Source: Lepidodermella squamata
Lineage: Eukaryota; Gastrotricha
DNA: 64,000 nucleotides
NCBI GenBank assembly: GCA_047495785.1
Contig: JBLDXI010000001.1
Coordinates: 806,001 to 870,000 of the forward strand
Direction: 5' to 3'
The notes beneath the pieces are model-generated. The model had not been told where the DNA came from, did not search any database, and saw only the letters and a program-made list of their open reading frames with translations. The stretch's first letter is position 1. Every line of letters begins with the position of its first letter. Both the position numbers and the translations under genes were made by a program. Below are positions 13,371 to 25,419 of the stretch, piece after piece.

Positions 13371-13924
13371 TCAATGAATTGGAATTTTATCCAGTGGTAT
13401 TTTAACCAAGCGGGCAAGGATTGACCAAGCTTCGTCATTGTCCAACGTATGCCGCTTTTTAGGATAGATTTCTTCTTTGCGCATGTAAACCGGTCCCTGA
13501 AACATCGCAGATAAAAATCAGAACTTGATTCAAGGTTGCTTAAATTACGTCAAATTTCGACCGAGTGTAATACAACGACTGGTATTTCGTTTGAAGCTCG
13601 TAAGCCGTTTTATATTTGTGCTCTGAAACAGGTGGGATGAAAATAAAAGTGACTATAAAATGAACAATTTACCACTTAAAAAGCGCGGATTCAGCATCGT
13701 TCCCCATCTAATAAATTGAAATAATTAGCTCGATGGTTTCAGAAGAAATGATTAACAAACGGGAGCTTTGCTGTAGTTGGGCGACCTGTGTTGTGCCAAA
13801 CATTGGCTGGGGACAGGCTAGTAAGAATTTGTTTTGTTCTGACAACCGGGGCTGACTTCGATCGGTTGTAATTTTGCTGAGCCATTATGAGCTTTTTAAT
13901 TTCGGGATCTTGGCACAAATGCAT
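13371..13924 (-). CDS. Small four-exon protein of unknown function
   Basis: Four exons (13924-13761, 13707-13673, 13622-13549, 13496-13371) sum to 399 nt, 132 residues, with consistent phases. The predicted protein starts MHLCQDPEIKK, continues through WGTMLNPRFLSEHKYKTAY and ends IPLDKIPIH. It is basic and rich in Tyr/Lys, with no signal peptide or membrane segment. An AATAAA-like signal on the minus strand lies about 20 nt after the stop. A splice-acceptor-like TTTGTAG lies just upstream, so a 5' exon or a trans-spliced leader is possible. Short basic proteins of this texture include some microtubule-lumen proteins, but that is only an impression; the family is not identified. Confidence 0.6.
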
Positions 13925-14067
13925 GTTAGATGCTGATTCTGTCCCTACAAATAATAGCTTAGTCACGAAAAGGTATTATCGGCGCTATTAGAGTTGTAAT
14001 GAAAATACTTCGGAAAAATCGCGGTGGAAAAATCGTCTGGCGCGCACCTAGCAACCAAGATGCTTCC

Positions 14068-14488
14068 GCCGGTTCACTCACTCGCATAAAAAATTGATGG
14101 ATTGCCGGAGGCACACGTAATCACTGCTCGCCTCGCAAAATTAAAAAGAAGTCCCACGTTCGTACGACTGAGTATTTTATTCGATTTCGTCGTAATTTAC
14201 CCGTTCATTGCTTATAATGCATAATACGTAGCAAGCAAGTGCGATTATCACACAAATAGGATGCGGAAAAGGCAGGCGTGACTCGCAACTAGAACACCCT
14301 GGATTTTGTAACTCAAGGGTAGATGGAAAAAGGCGATAAAATCAGTAAAAATTACAAAATAACCATCTGGCTAGAAAAATTAAATTATATTTCATTTTAA
14401 TGAGCGAGGTCTTTCCTCTATTGAAGCCTAATGGCACTTCAACCACCGATCCGGAGTCGCACCCAAGTCGTTGGCGCTCGGCTGCTTG
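14068..14488. repeat. 420-bp direct repeat, copy 1
   Basis: Nearly identical to 16298-16719, with only a few differences such as an extra A and one T/G change. It starts at CCGGTTCACTCACTCGCATA and ends at GCGCTCGGCTGCTTG. It lies just downstream of the stop of the LRAT-like gene on the minus strand. Confidence 0.9.
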
Positions 14489-14618
14489 GGTGATCGACAT
14501 GAAAAACGCCAAAATGGTCATCACAAAAACTGGAAAAGCTGATGAATCCTATCCAATTTTTTCTGCGGCCGTGTCGAACTCGTGCCTGTTTATGACGTTG
14601 TCGGGTGCCCTTTCTGAA

Positions 14619-15719
14619 TCACACTGTACATTTACATATCTTACGCAGAATCGTTCGGCCATTCTCTGACTCGCTGTCACTTTCTTCGCTGTCGACGACA
14701 AATTCTTCAATACATGCTTCGCCACTGTCGGTGTAACAGACTTTCATATCGCTAGATCTTTTCAGACGCAAGCATTTGGAACACAGTTCACGCGCGCCTC
14801 TTTTAAGCTGATCATATCCCTCAAAAAATGATTGATGCTCGCAATCCATCAACGTAAACGATTGATATCGGAACATGAAGAGACCACCTTCGTTCCACAG
14901 TATGTAGTCAGAAATGCAATTCGTATGTTCAGCAAATATCAAAGCCCGTGTTATTTCGTCGAAAAAAGCAACATTGCAGATTTGAAGCATAACTGGCCAC
15001 TGCCAGACATTTGCGTTTACAAGAAAAAGTGATGTCGCAAACGCAACTACATACGCAGTTGTACGCCATTTAAGCTGCTTGAAATTACACAGGAGCAATG
15101 TCAAAATCGGGTATTTGGCCATGACCACTGCATACGTAGTGGCGTGTTCTTGACAGCTAAGACCAATCGATATCAGATCGTCTCTTTGACTGTCGCTGAT
15201 GAAACTTTCCTGAACATGCCTCGTCTTGACGTTCGAAAGGCCTATGCTAAGGCGTGTAGAAGCTTTCTTGATGATTTTCCGATCTGCTGAGATTTCTATC
15301 ATTCCTGTACCAGAAACAGGACTTCCGATTGAATGGATTAACAGCTCTTCACCGAGCAAAACACCCCAATGAACTGTGCTGTTGAGGCTTTGTGTTTCAC
15401 TTTCGTTGCGATATAGTAATATGTAAAGCCGTCCGTCGTCAGATGAAGGTCTGTTTATCAACAGTTGTAACAATAAGCATAAAAAGATGATCGCCAGAAA
15501 TAACGGTGGCCATAAACTGCTCATCAAAAAGGTGATTGTAAAAAAAACGAATTCGGTGTTTCGGCGGGACCAGGATCGTCGAATTTTACGCTTGTTGAAC
15601 GCCCAGACGAAAGACCAGATTTTCCAAATCGCAAACACCAGAAATAATACAGCAAACAGCCGCTCGTCGATTACTGGAATATGTAATTCGATAGGAGCAA
15701 ATTTGATAGATAAATCCAT
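14619..15719 (-). CDS. Membrane protein with LRAT/PLAAT-like (NlpC/P60) domain
   Basis: A single uninterrupted exon encodes 366 residues from an ATG at 15719. Hydrophobic segments lie at about 21-41, 57-88 and 221-238. Between them is HWGVLLGEELLIH (His117, His129) and later LTLLLCNFKQLKW (Cys211). In vertebrate PLAAT3 the triad is His23, His35, Cys113: the 12-residue His-His spacing is identical here and the His-Cys distance is similar (82 versus 78). The Cys is followed closely by a membrane segment, as in PLAAT enzymes. The usual Asn before the catalytic Cys is Leu. Known relatives transfer acyl groups between phospholipids, retinol or amines. Activity here is inferred. The C-terminus is acidic (VDSEESDSESENG). 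Confidence 0.55.
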   Translation of the reverse strand: MDLSIKFAPIELHIPVIDERLFAVLFLVFAIWKIWSFVWAFNKRKIRRSWSRRNTEFVFFTITFLMSSLWPPLFLAIIFLCLLLQLLINRPSSDDGRLYILLYRNESETQSLNSTVHWGVLLGEELLIHSIGSPVSGTGMIEISADRKIIKKASTRLSIGLSNVKTRHVQESFISDSQRDDLISIGLSCQEHATTYAVVMAKYPILTLLLCNFKQLKWRTTAYVVAFATSLFLVNANVWQWPVMLQICNVAFFDEITRALIFAEHTNCISDYILWNEGGLFMFRYQSFTLMDCEHQSFFEGYDQLKRGARELCSKCLRLKRSSDMKVCYTDSGEACIEEFVVDSEESDSESENGRTILRKICKCTV

Positions 15720-16787
15720 TATATTAATTATATAAGCGAGATTACTCGATTAAAAATGAGAGTATGAAATGGACGCAAGTTACAGTTGACTTATCAGAGG
15801 CTCACTTTGCTCTCTGGGGGAGATAAGATAATATATCGACGATATGAGCTGTTTTTTGGGACGGCGACGGGCGATTGCTCGAGTCCGAGGGATCAATCGC
15901 GAACAGTCTGCTTTTATTATTAAATCCATAAATTTCTCTAGCTACGCAAGCTATCTGCCATTCATCACGGTTTCTGACCGCTGTGATGATTTCAGCTAGC
16001 TCCCAATCAGCTAATATTTTAACTTGGTTGCGTCGCAAGTTCAAGGTCGATTTCCTGGATTTTCCCCGCTTTTTTGGTTCATTTGGGTTTCTTATTCTTA
16101 TAATATACCGATTTGATCAGACATCGTTCAACATTATTTAACCACCTGGTTGGTGCATGAGCTTTTATGAGTTGGCCTCCCCAGTGGAAAGAACCACCTT
16201 GGGTCGACCGCCTTCCAGGAATACATTTTGTTTACAAGATTTTCAGTTGTCCTGTCGAATTATATGTCCCAAGTACCTACTTCAACCTTCAACTTCACCG
16301 GTTCACTCACTCGCATAAACAATTGATGGATTGCCGGAGGCACACGTAATCACTGCTCGCCTCGCAAAATTAAAAAGAAGTCCCACGTTCGTACGACTGA
16401 GTATTTTATTCGATTTCGTCGTAATTTACCCGTTCATTGCTTATAATGCATAATACGTAGCAAGCAAGTGCGATTATCACACAAATAGGATGCGGAAAAG
16501 GCAGGCGTGACTCGCAACTAGAACACCCTGGATTTTATAACTCAAGGGTAGATGGAAAAAGGCGATAAAATCAGTAAAAAATTACAAAATAACCATCTGG
16601 CTAGAAAAATTAAAATTATATTTCATTTTAATGAGCGAGGTCTTTCCTCTATTGAAGCCTAATGGCACTTCAACCACCGATCCGGAGTCGCACCCAAGTC
16701 GTTGGCGCTCGGCTGCTTGCGGTTGGCATAGAGCCCACTGAAATTAATAACAAGCATTCATTGCTGAAGTTATTATCAAATAGCAAA
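15720..16787. other. Intergenic, contains repeat copy 2
   Basis: Besides the direct repeat at 16298-16719, a minus-strand open stretch at about 16100-15802 (WELAEIITAVRNRDEWQIAC) has no ATG. It may be an orphan exon or a gene remnant. Confidence 0.4.
16298..16719. repeat. 420-bp direct repeat, copy 2
   Basis: Partner of 14068-14488, in the same orientation and offset by about 2.23 kb. It ends about 70 bp from the stop codon of the large cysteine-rich gene, so both copies sit immediately 3' of a minus-strand gene. Confidence 0.9.
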
Positions 16788-19700
16788 TTAATCACCTGTT
16801 CGGCAAGTGCTATCCGAGCCGATAAAATTAGGCGGCTGGCAGGCGCAGAATCCATTCAATAGGGTGTCGGGTACTATGCAAGCTTCGTTCGCCCGGCAGT
16901 CGGAAATGCTGTTGCACTGACGCATCACAACCAGTTGGAAACTGGCGAAGGGTTTGTTCTCGCCGTGTTCCATCAACATATCCATAATAAAGCCCTTGTT
17001 AATACCGACCCAACCTCCACCTCCTCCAGCTAGTAACGTAATAAATTCATAAAACTAATAATTTAGCCCAGAAAAATTCCTTACCGATCCTAGGCGGCGG
17101 AACTGTTGTCATCTGGCTCTAGAAAATTATTAAATTGAAATTAAAATCGTGACGTTAAGTGAGAAGATGCGAAGTATGAACATACCATCGGTCGCAGCGT
17201 CTGAAAAATGAATTATTTTCTAATTATGAGATCAAATAATAAGAATATATCGAACTAACCAATGAGGCATTGTTTCTTCTATACGTGGCAAAACAGTCTT
17301 GAGGCGAGGTTGATGCAGGCGGCAGGGTAACAGTTATTCTCGGCGTAGTCATTCCTGGGACAGTTGGATAGATTGGTAGATTACGGCAAAGCCCATCGGT
17401 GTTTCGGAAATTGGGCAGATCAAGATCGTCCGGGCATTGGTAGCAGAATGTCGAGAATGAACACGAACCCAGCCCAGTGATTACGTCATCGCTGTTGTAA
17501 ATCGGATCGACAGCACACGCCTGGCCCTTGGTTCTATTCACTTCGATACCGTCGCGGACGCAGAGCGTCTTAGTGCTGACTATGTAAGACGTAGCGTTGT
17601 AGAAACTGGTATTCGTGCTGCTGTAACGCGAGCCGCATGTGCAACGGCCATTGATACACGCACCGCCTGAGTAGGTGAAACCGGCTCCGCTCTGGCCTCG
17701 AGTTTGGCACTGCGCATCGTTCACGCAGGCGTCGCCGAATTCTCGCCGCAGACACCTAAAAATTATAGATCAAAATGAAATAAATTGAAATAATTGAAAA
17801 TCGGACTTACGTTAAGGTCTTCTCATCCCATTTCTCGTAGTACTGGCGGCACATACAGGTTCCAGAATCGGGTTCGCAGTAGGTTCCCTGGCCATCACAG
17901 TCGCAGTCTAAAACCATAAATTCAATCAAGTGATTACTCTAAATTGTCGAACTCACCGGAAATGCATCGCGATCCATACGCTCTTAACGCAGTTGCACGA
18001 ACACATTTGCCGTTTTGATTCTGAAATATAAACTCCGATTAAAAAATTTGAAATTGGAACTTCGAAATGTTGAACCAAGAAACATGGCTTGCAGTTGACA
18101 ACGCCGAGCATACAAGTCGCATTTGACGGGTAGATTTCGTTCGGCATATCATCGCAATAATCTCCAAGGGTTAACTGGATATCTATCAAATAGACCAACG
18201 TTACACCTCGTTAAGTTAGATAAGTTTTTTTTTACATTGGCTGCACATGCCACTGACTCCCAGTGCATGACATGACTTGCACTGACAAAGGCCTTTCTTG
18301 CACGGAGGATCGACCGAAGCCATAACGCAGTATTCGTTCGTTGAACACTCCGTATCTCGAGCACAAGCTGAATAGAGAACAATTTTCAAGCTCATCGGGC
18401 TAATGTTAGCGAGTTGCTACTTACGGAATCCAACTGTGTTCAGCAATTGCGGAGTTGCCGGAGGCGTCGGAGGAGGTAAAGCTCTTGCCGGTCTCAAATA
18501 GTTGCATTCTAAAACGAGGAAAGTCTATCCCAACTACAGCAAATTTTTCGAAATTCTTACTTAGAGAAGCAGGTGTTGGTGACGCCGTTCCTAAGGTCGA
18601 ATAACAATTTTCTGAGAAATTAAGGTGGGTAATAACTTACGGCATTTTCCGTCATTTCCCTGAGCAGTTGTATCGTCTGGGCATTGGTAGCAAATTTGCT
18701 TCGACCGGCAAACTCCACTGCTGAGAGCCTCAGGCTCACTGCTGAACCAAATCGGGTCCAAATTGCATCGTTCGCCCTTGTTACGGTTCGTAGCCGGCAG
18801 CGATGAGTTGACGACACAAATCGCCTTCTCGCCCATTTCACCCGTCAAAGAGTTGACGACGAAACCAGTTACCACGCGGGAATAGCCGGATGTACAGGCG
18901 CAACGTGCTGAGACGCACTGCCCACCGCTGTAGGTGTAGCCTTGGTAATTCGAGCCAAAAACATTGCATTCAACATTATTGGTACACTATATCGAAGCAA
19001 AATGAGGTGAAAGATTCCAGTCGAGTTATTCTGTATTTACCGTATCGCCAAATTCTCGTTTGATACACATGCCCTTAGTGGTGTCCCACTTTTCGTACTG
19101 ATGGAAGCATTCGCAGACCATGGTTTGCTGGTTGCAGAACATGTTACTGTCGCAATCGCAAACGCTTTTGCACGCGTCGCCAAGCTTTGTTCGGCCGGTT
19201 TTAACGCATTCGGTGCCCTGTTGCCGATAGCAAGCCTTGCACGAGACAAGACCTGATCGGCACATAGCGTTTGCTGGGTAGACTTCGAGCGATGAATTCG
19301 CGCAACCCTCGGCCAGTAATAGTTGAACCACTGAAATGTATTATTAAGGTGGAAAACTATTGTACCTTGTTTCTAACTTACTTGGCATGCATAGTCGGGG
19401 TTGATTGTCGTCCTGAGCGTGGCAAGGTTTGCATTGGCAAATGCCTCGAGTGCAGGGTGGATCGACAAGCGCTCGTTGGCAATACTCGTTGTAGCCACAA
19501 TCCGAGTCGTTAACGCAAACTAGGACACAAATTATACTGAAAATGGCTCCATTGTAAAAAAAAACCACGACTCACTTGTCCCAACACGAACAATCTTCGC
19601 AACTGGCTACAATCAAAAGAAATATTTATATTAAAGCTGTGATATTTGTGCCACTAAATTAGAGGATTCTAGCTCTACATTTTTCGATTTGGAATTTTTT

Positions 19701-22700
19701 CAATTAGTCCTGGAATTTTTAATTCTTATTCTAATTTCAATTTTTAATTTAATTTCAATCGAGCTACCTGGTCTCTCATGAATGTTGGAAAATTCTCATT
19801 GATATTTGAAAAAATCACTGAAGTATTGCTTATAGGTAACGCCAGTATAGGAAATGCAGCATGATATCTAACTAAGAATTGAGATACAATAATTTGAGAG
19901 GTTGAACTCGAAAAAAATATAGGGGAAATCTAGTTTTGAACACTAATTTATTCCTAAACATGTCCCATTAGTCAAATTTCGAAGTACCATAGGACGTGAG
20001 GTGGTTGTAGTCGATGCTGTTGTAGTGGTCAGTCGAAGCGTGGAAGGACGTGGAGTAGTAGTCGAAGTTCGGTTCGGAGTCGTCGGAAGCCAAGGAAAGC
20101 ATTCTAAAAAAATCATAATAGTCACAACAAAATTCCTCAAGAAAGGGTTCAGTTACGCGGATTAGGCGGAACGTCGATCAAAGTTCCTAGAAAATTAGGA
20201 TTTAATGAAAATTATTTTGAAAATTTTAAAATTTTACGGCATTTTCCAATATTCGAATTAACGTTGCCCATGCGGCCGTCTTCAGGGCAGTTGAAACAAA
20301 TCGAATTCTCGGAGCAAACGTAGATTCTCGAGTCACTCGCAAATACCGGGTCAGTCTGACAGGTGCCTCCGCGATCGACATTGATAGTCGACGGGTGTTG
20401 CACGCAAATTGTCCTCTTGCTGTACATACCCTGCGCCAGGTCAACAAAACTCGCCGTGGTTTGCAGGTAATTAGCCGCGCAACCACAACGGCCATCGGTG
20501 GCGCTGCATGCGCCTCCGTAATAAGTGTAACCTTCCTTAATATTGCCGTGAACCGTGCAATCGCCATCAGCCGTGCACTGGTCGCCGAACTCGCGCTTCA
20601 CGCATCGCTCCTTAATTGCGTCCCACTTCATGTAACTCGATGGGCAGGTGCATTTTTGGGTGACGTAGCCGCAGATCAGACCGTTGTCACAGTCAGTTCG
20701 GGTTAGGCAGGGGGCGCCGTAGTAGCCGTTTAGCAAGCTTCTCACACAACCACCAGTCAAAGACTTTAAGCAAATTGAAATGTTTCCAACTTTCTAACAA
20801 AACTGATCCATTAACTCACCGGGCTGTAATGAGGCTTGCACATAACAATGCCGTTATTGCATTCGGAATTCGGCGGGAAAAAAGTCCCAGCCTCTCCAAC
20901 CTTACACGTATCGCCTACGATGTGGTAAGTGGCTGTGATTCGAAATTGGAAATTTAAACAAAATTTTAATTTCAAAGCGGGTTAAATACCTAGTTCGCAC
21001 TGACTCGATTGCGCTGAGATGGTGTAGCAAGGCCGGCAGACGCACGTTCCGGTCATGCATGGCGGATCAATGAAGCGAGCAATGTTGCACATTTCATTTC
21101 GACTGCAATCTTCATTCCTACGGCAGACTGGCAAAAATAAATTCGTAAATTTAAAGATTAGCAAACAATTCAGTTTTACTCACTTTTGCCAACTGTGTTG
21201 TACCTTTTGGCCGATGGAGCCTTGAAAAACGTAATTAGTCAAGACCACGCTCGTCGGATAAAAAATTAACAAACCAGAGGTGGGAGAGCTGTGAAAATGT
21301 TCAGAAAATTATAAAATAAAATGATAACTAAATTCAAACTCACTAGCTGGAATTAAGGTGGATCGAACGTTGCCTAAATAAATTGGAACAAAATAGACCG
21401 CTTGATTTACTATTTGTTCAACATACGGCAGATTCCTTTCCCGTTCTCAAACTTGTCCTCTAAACAGCGGTAGCAAACCAATGGGGCTTTGCATAACGAA
21501 GCAGTTCTATCAAGGCCGCAAGTTGAACCAGCCGTTTGATTGATCGCATATTCCGAGGTGCAAACAGTTTTACTCGCCAAAAATGTATCGCTATCCGCGT
21601 CGAACTCGTTAATTGTGACGAGTGTTGTACCAGCCGGGCAGGCGCACATGTTATTGGCGCATTTCGCCGTGACACCGCCAGACGCAGCCGAGGCGCAGTC
21701 GGTGTCTGAGGCGCAAGCGTCGCCAATGTCCTTTGGAACGCACTTACCCTCACCCGTCGCCATCCATTTGTAGGCCGAGGCGCACGAGCACTGGCCGGCG
21801 GCGCAGACGAGGTCGCCCTCGCAGTCGCTGTCAGCGTTGCATGACGAGTCGATCCAGCCGGTGACCTCCGATCGGCGACAGTCGCCATCGGCGTTGACTG
21901 AGTACTTGGGTCTGCATCGAATAGTGCCGTTCACGCACAAAGCTCCGTCTGGGTAGACAATGCCGGCTGTTTCAGCTATGGCATTACATTGATCTCCGAC
22001 TCTTCGCTTAACGGCTGGAAAAAAGTTTCATAAACCGTCACAATATTCGGGCAAGAATTTTTGTTATCCGACAATGGGTAATTTCATCCGAAGCGAAAAA
22101 ATGACTAAAATATGACAGAAAATTAATCTCGGCTTTAGCCATGGTCAAATAAATTTACCCAATATCCGCATTAGGTTCCGAAGCTTCAAATGGGCGATTC
22201 TCGTTCAACTTTCGTTGAGAGTCGACAGTAAGGTCCCAGATAACTCTGTTACCGTGAATTTCCCGTTAAGTGGTCCTATTGCCTATGAGTCGTTAATAGG
22301 GAACGAGGAATCGCGACTTGGAAATAAACTTAAACCCATTTCGGAGCTTTGGAATTAAGGTGGTTTCCGAAGTTGGGAATAATGGAAGTCAAACGTTTTG
22401 ATAGAAAATATAACTTCGGTCAGATAGGAAAGTTTCCCCCGATAAAGCTCTCTTCAAACTTACTTATAACGCAAAGGTAGCCAAGCTCTGCATTGGGAAC
22501 AAACCCAGGTAAACAGCCGCAGGTTCCCTAAATAAAATTAAATTAAATTAGACAAACTCTTAGAAAAAACTCACTTTTTGACACGGTGGATCGATGTTAA
22601 CCGTTCGAACGCAAATTTCATTAGAACCAGTACACTCGGCATTAGAAGAGCAAACGTTGCCGAAAGTTCCCGCCTTTGCAACGGGCCTTTTCACATTTTT

Positions 22701-23747
22701 GTCAGGAGCTTCACCCGGACAAACTGAAAGTGAAGATGCTAATAAAACCTGATTTATTATTGTCCTGATTTTACTTACGCGGTGGAATTTTCTGTTCGGC
22801 CAAAGCTCGGCAATATCCGTCACTTGGCGTAATATCCGGCCTACGAAGGTCCTCTGGGCATTGGTAGCAGGTAAGTGCTGTGTCGCAGACGTTAATACCC
22901 GTAATGCCAGTGCCCATAAAACCGACACTCGGCGAGCGAATACTGCATCTCTGATAACGCTGGTTGTTAACCGTCGAATTCGCACCCTGGCAAATTGTCT
23001 TTGTTACCAACTGCCCACGGCTGTCAATAATCGAAGCCTGAGTCGGCGTAAGGCCCGCCGCGCAGTTGCAGACACCCGCCCGGCAAACGAGGGAGCCCAT
23101 CAGCGAATCGCCGACCATAGCGTCATTCGGCGCCTGGCAATCTTCATCAAGCGAGCAAAAATCGCCGACTTCTCGCGGCACGCATTGCTCGAGCGTGTTG
23201 TCCCACTTTTTGTACGGATCCGGGCATGTGCACTCGCTGAAGCGAAGGCCGCACACAAGTTGCGAATCGCATGGGTCAGCAAGGCTGCATGGCTGGCCGT
23301 AATCACCGTTGGTTTCGATTCGGACACAAGCTCCGTCGATCCACTTAATTCAAAAAATCAAAAAAATTCCAGCTTAAAAAATTGACTAAGGCTCACAGCA
23401 TGATGTGTTTGGCAAAGGACGATGCCACCTCGGCACACGGCGTGCTTCGGTAGAACAGCCCGGCCGGCCTCGTCATCGCGGCACAGATCGTTCAGCGTCT
23501 TGTAGATGGTTGGCTCGCACTGGCCGGCGTTCAAGTCAAGCGAGAAGCACTGCTTGCAAGCACAGAAACCGGTCATGCATGGCGGATCGACGTGTGTCGA
23601 TATTGCGCATTTTTCATTGAGGCCTGTGCAATCCGAATCGTTTATACACGGCTTCCCGATTGAATTTGCTGCATTTACTGCTTGGAAATTTGTCGATAGA
23701 GCAGCTAAAATGACGGCGCAAATAATGCTGCTAAAAAACAGCTTCAT
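16788..23747 (-). CDS. Giant secreted protein of five EB-like cysteine-rich repeats
   Basis: One signal peptide (MKLFFSSIICAVILAALS, ATG at 23747) leads into five successive modules of roughly 270-300 residues in about thirty exons, ending at 16788. Each module runs: a CxNDSDCxxNExC...VDPPCxxGxCxC box, a CxxGxxxCKxC box, GxCVR...DCDxxLxC...CPxxYxKWD, REFGDxC...YxGGxC...CxC, SKTICV, and CYQCPED...GKCR. Boxes start near 23690, 22660, 21125, 19515 and 18350. Short Pro/Thr-rich linkers on separate exons join the modules. The phases that I checked continue from module to module (for example GICRNVRSTLIPATLPPLAP), and only the first module has a signal peptide, so this is one gene and not five. The last exons include a 15-nt microexon (17187-17201) and a Gly-rich tail. 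An extracellular structural or adhesive role is inferred. Confidence 0.75.
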
Positions 23748-24876
23748 CCTAAAATAAATTCGAAATTTTTCGACTCAGTTCAAAATCTCTAGTTCGAAAT
23801 CTTTCGAGATTGTACCTAATTAAGTACGCCTATTTAGGATGAGATGAGGCGTGTGCTTTTAAAAGTTGGCCTCGATTCAACGAAAATTATTCACTTGACA
23901 TGTCATCGCACGATTTATTCCGAATTAATGCTTGACAGATATATAGTACGTAGTACAAAGTTATTGAAAAGAAATATATACCAGCTGCAAAATAAAAACA
24001 AAAATTTGCCTCGTAAACAGGCTATTTGGTCTTTGTCGCAGTTCGTCAAAAAGCGGCGCCTTTTTGAAAAGCCATTTTTCAGGCGGGGCGATATTCATCG
24101 TTGCTTAGCCGCGTCAAGCGTCATCCTTTTCAAAACTAACAAACAAAACAAAACCACTGCGTACACATCTCATACCTACCCCTTCTCAAATCAAAGTCCG
24201 CGATAGGAATGAAGTCGAAATTTTATTGCTGTATAAAAAAATACTCTGACATGGAACCATAAAAAAATGAAATTCAAAGACATTTGGAGGTCATCTCTAG
24301 TATTGATGGGTAAATCCCGGTCTAAAAGCTGATGTAATTGCCTCACTTGATTGGCTTAGCGATGGGCGAGGCCAGATTATCGATGACGTTCGGTCGCAGG
24401 TTTTAAGCCTAAAATATCGGCCTGATTCAGGACTCATGTTGCTGGGCTGTGCATGAAAATTTGAAATTGGAAAGGTCGAAATCTCGAGATCTTCAGGATC
24501 ATGGAAATTCTGGAAAGTTTACTGTCGGTTTTCCTCCATCTTTAAAGGTTTTTCTCCAGACTTCAAAAGCAAAACGTTAGGTTATAGTATTCTTTCATAT
24601 CTACGCTAGCTGACCCAGAAATTAGAGGGTAAAAAACCAAAAATAGCTCCGCGTGAACGTTACACATATAATTTTGTTTGCTTTCTCAAGCTCCTGTGTG
24701 TGTGCCGACTGCGTAGCAATAGCAGGGGTCTGGCGTCAAAAATTAATAATTAGCAAGATAACAATAATAATAAAACTGCGACATACTCGCGTGATGTTAT
24801 TCCTGCGTTCCAAGAAACTTTCGCAAATATAGTAAAATAAAAATATTCTCAAATTTTAAGCAATTTTTTCTGTAAA
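23748..24876. other. Intergenic between the cysteine-rich gene and the array
   Basis: It holds the divergent promoters of the minus-strand cysteine-rich gene and the plus-strand array. No coding region is supported. A splice-acceptor-like TTTTAAG lies just before the first array start codon. Confidence 0.45.
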
Positions 24877-25335
24877 ATGGGGCAATTTGCGACAAGCAAC
24901 GCAACTACAACATGTGTTGGAGTATTTTTGATACTCATCGGAATCGCTATGATAGCCGCGCTGGCTGTAGCTATATACTACATCGCCGCCGAATCGACGT
25001 ACCAAGCGCCGAATAACAAAGATGACTCTTCGTCATCATCAGCATCACGGAACTTAATCATCACCGACAACACGGGTGCTGAGACTACAACAGGCTTCTA
25101 CCAAAACTTCCAATACTCGACCGAAGTTGGCGGCATTATTGTCCGCGAACCTGTCAAGAATCAAACGCAGTGGAATCTGTTAGTAGGCGACCGCGAGAAT
25201 GAAAAATTCGAGATTTTAAAGCCGCAAAACGAAGACCCGATAACTACAGTTCGATCGATTGTGACCTCCAGACGCCTCGGACAAGTCTACGTCACCCGGC
25301 CGAAGAATCGCAGGCGAAACTTCAAGCGAAACTAG
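24877..25335 (+). CDS. MGxF array protein 1
   Basis: 152 residues, no intron. The N-terminus MGQFATSNATTTCVG has no charged residue and is followed by one membrane segment (about 14-38). A Ser-rich patch and a C-terminal block shared with members 6 and 13 follow (VGGIIVRE...WNLLVGDRENEKFEI), then a basic end (NRRRNFKRN). Gly2 with a small residue at position 6 fits N-myristoylation loosely. AATAAA lies at 25358 and the next member starts only 84 nt after the stop, with a T-rich TTTAG acceptor between. Function unknown. Confidence 0.85.
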   Translation: MGQFATSNATTTCVGVFLILIGIAMIAALAVAIYYIAAESTYQAPNNKDDSSSSSASRNLIITDNTGAETTTGFYQNFQYSTEVGGIIVREPVKNQTQWNLLVGDRENEKFEILKPQNEDPITTVRSIVTSRRLGQVYVTRPKNRRRNFKRN

Positions 25336-25419
25336 AGACTTTGTGATGTCACCGATTAATAAATACGCATTATTTATTTTTTATTTTTATTTTTTTTTTA
25401 GATTTTAACTTATGAACTT

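Noticed and set aside
15802-16100. Minus-strand open stretch containing WELAEIITAVRNRDEW
   Set aside because: No ATG and no adjoining exon that I could place; kept only as a possible orphan exon.
22020-22480. A possible gene in the long intron of the cysteine-rich gene
   Set aside because: No open frame or RNA structure; flanking exons join in phase without it.
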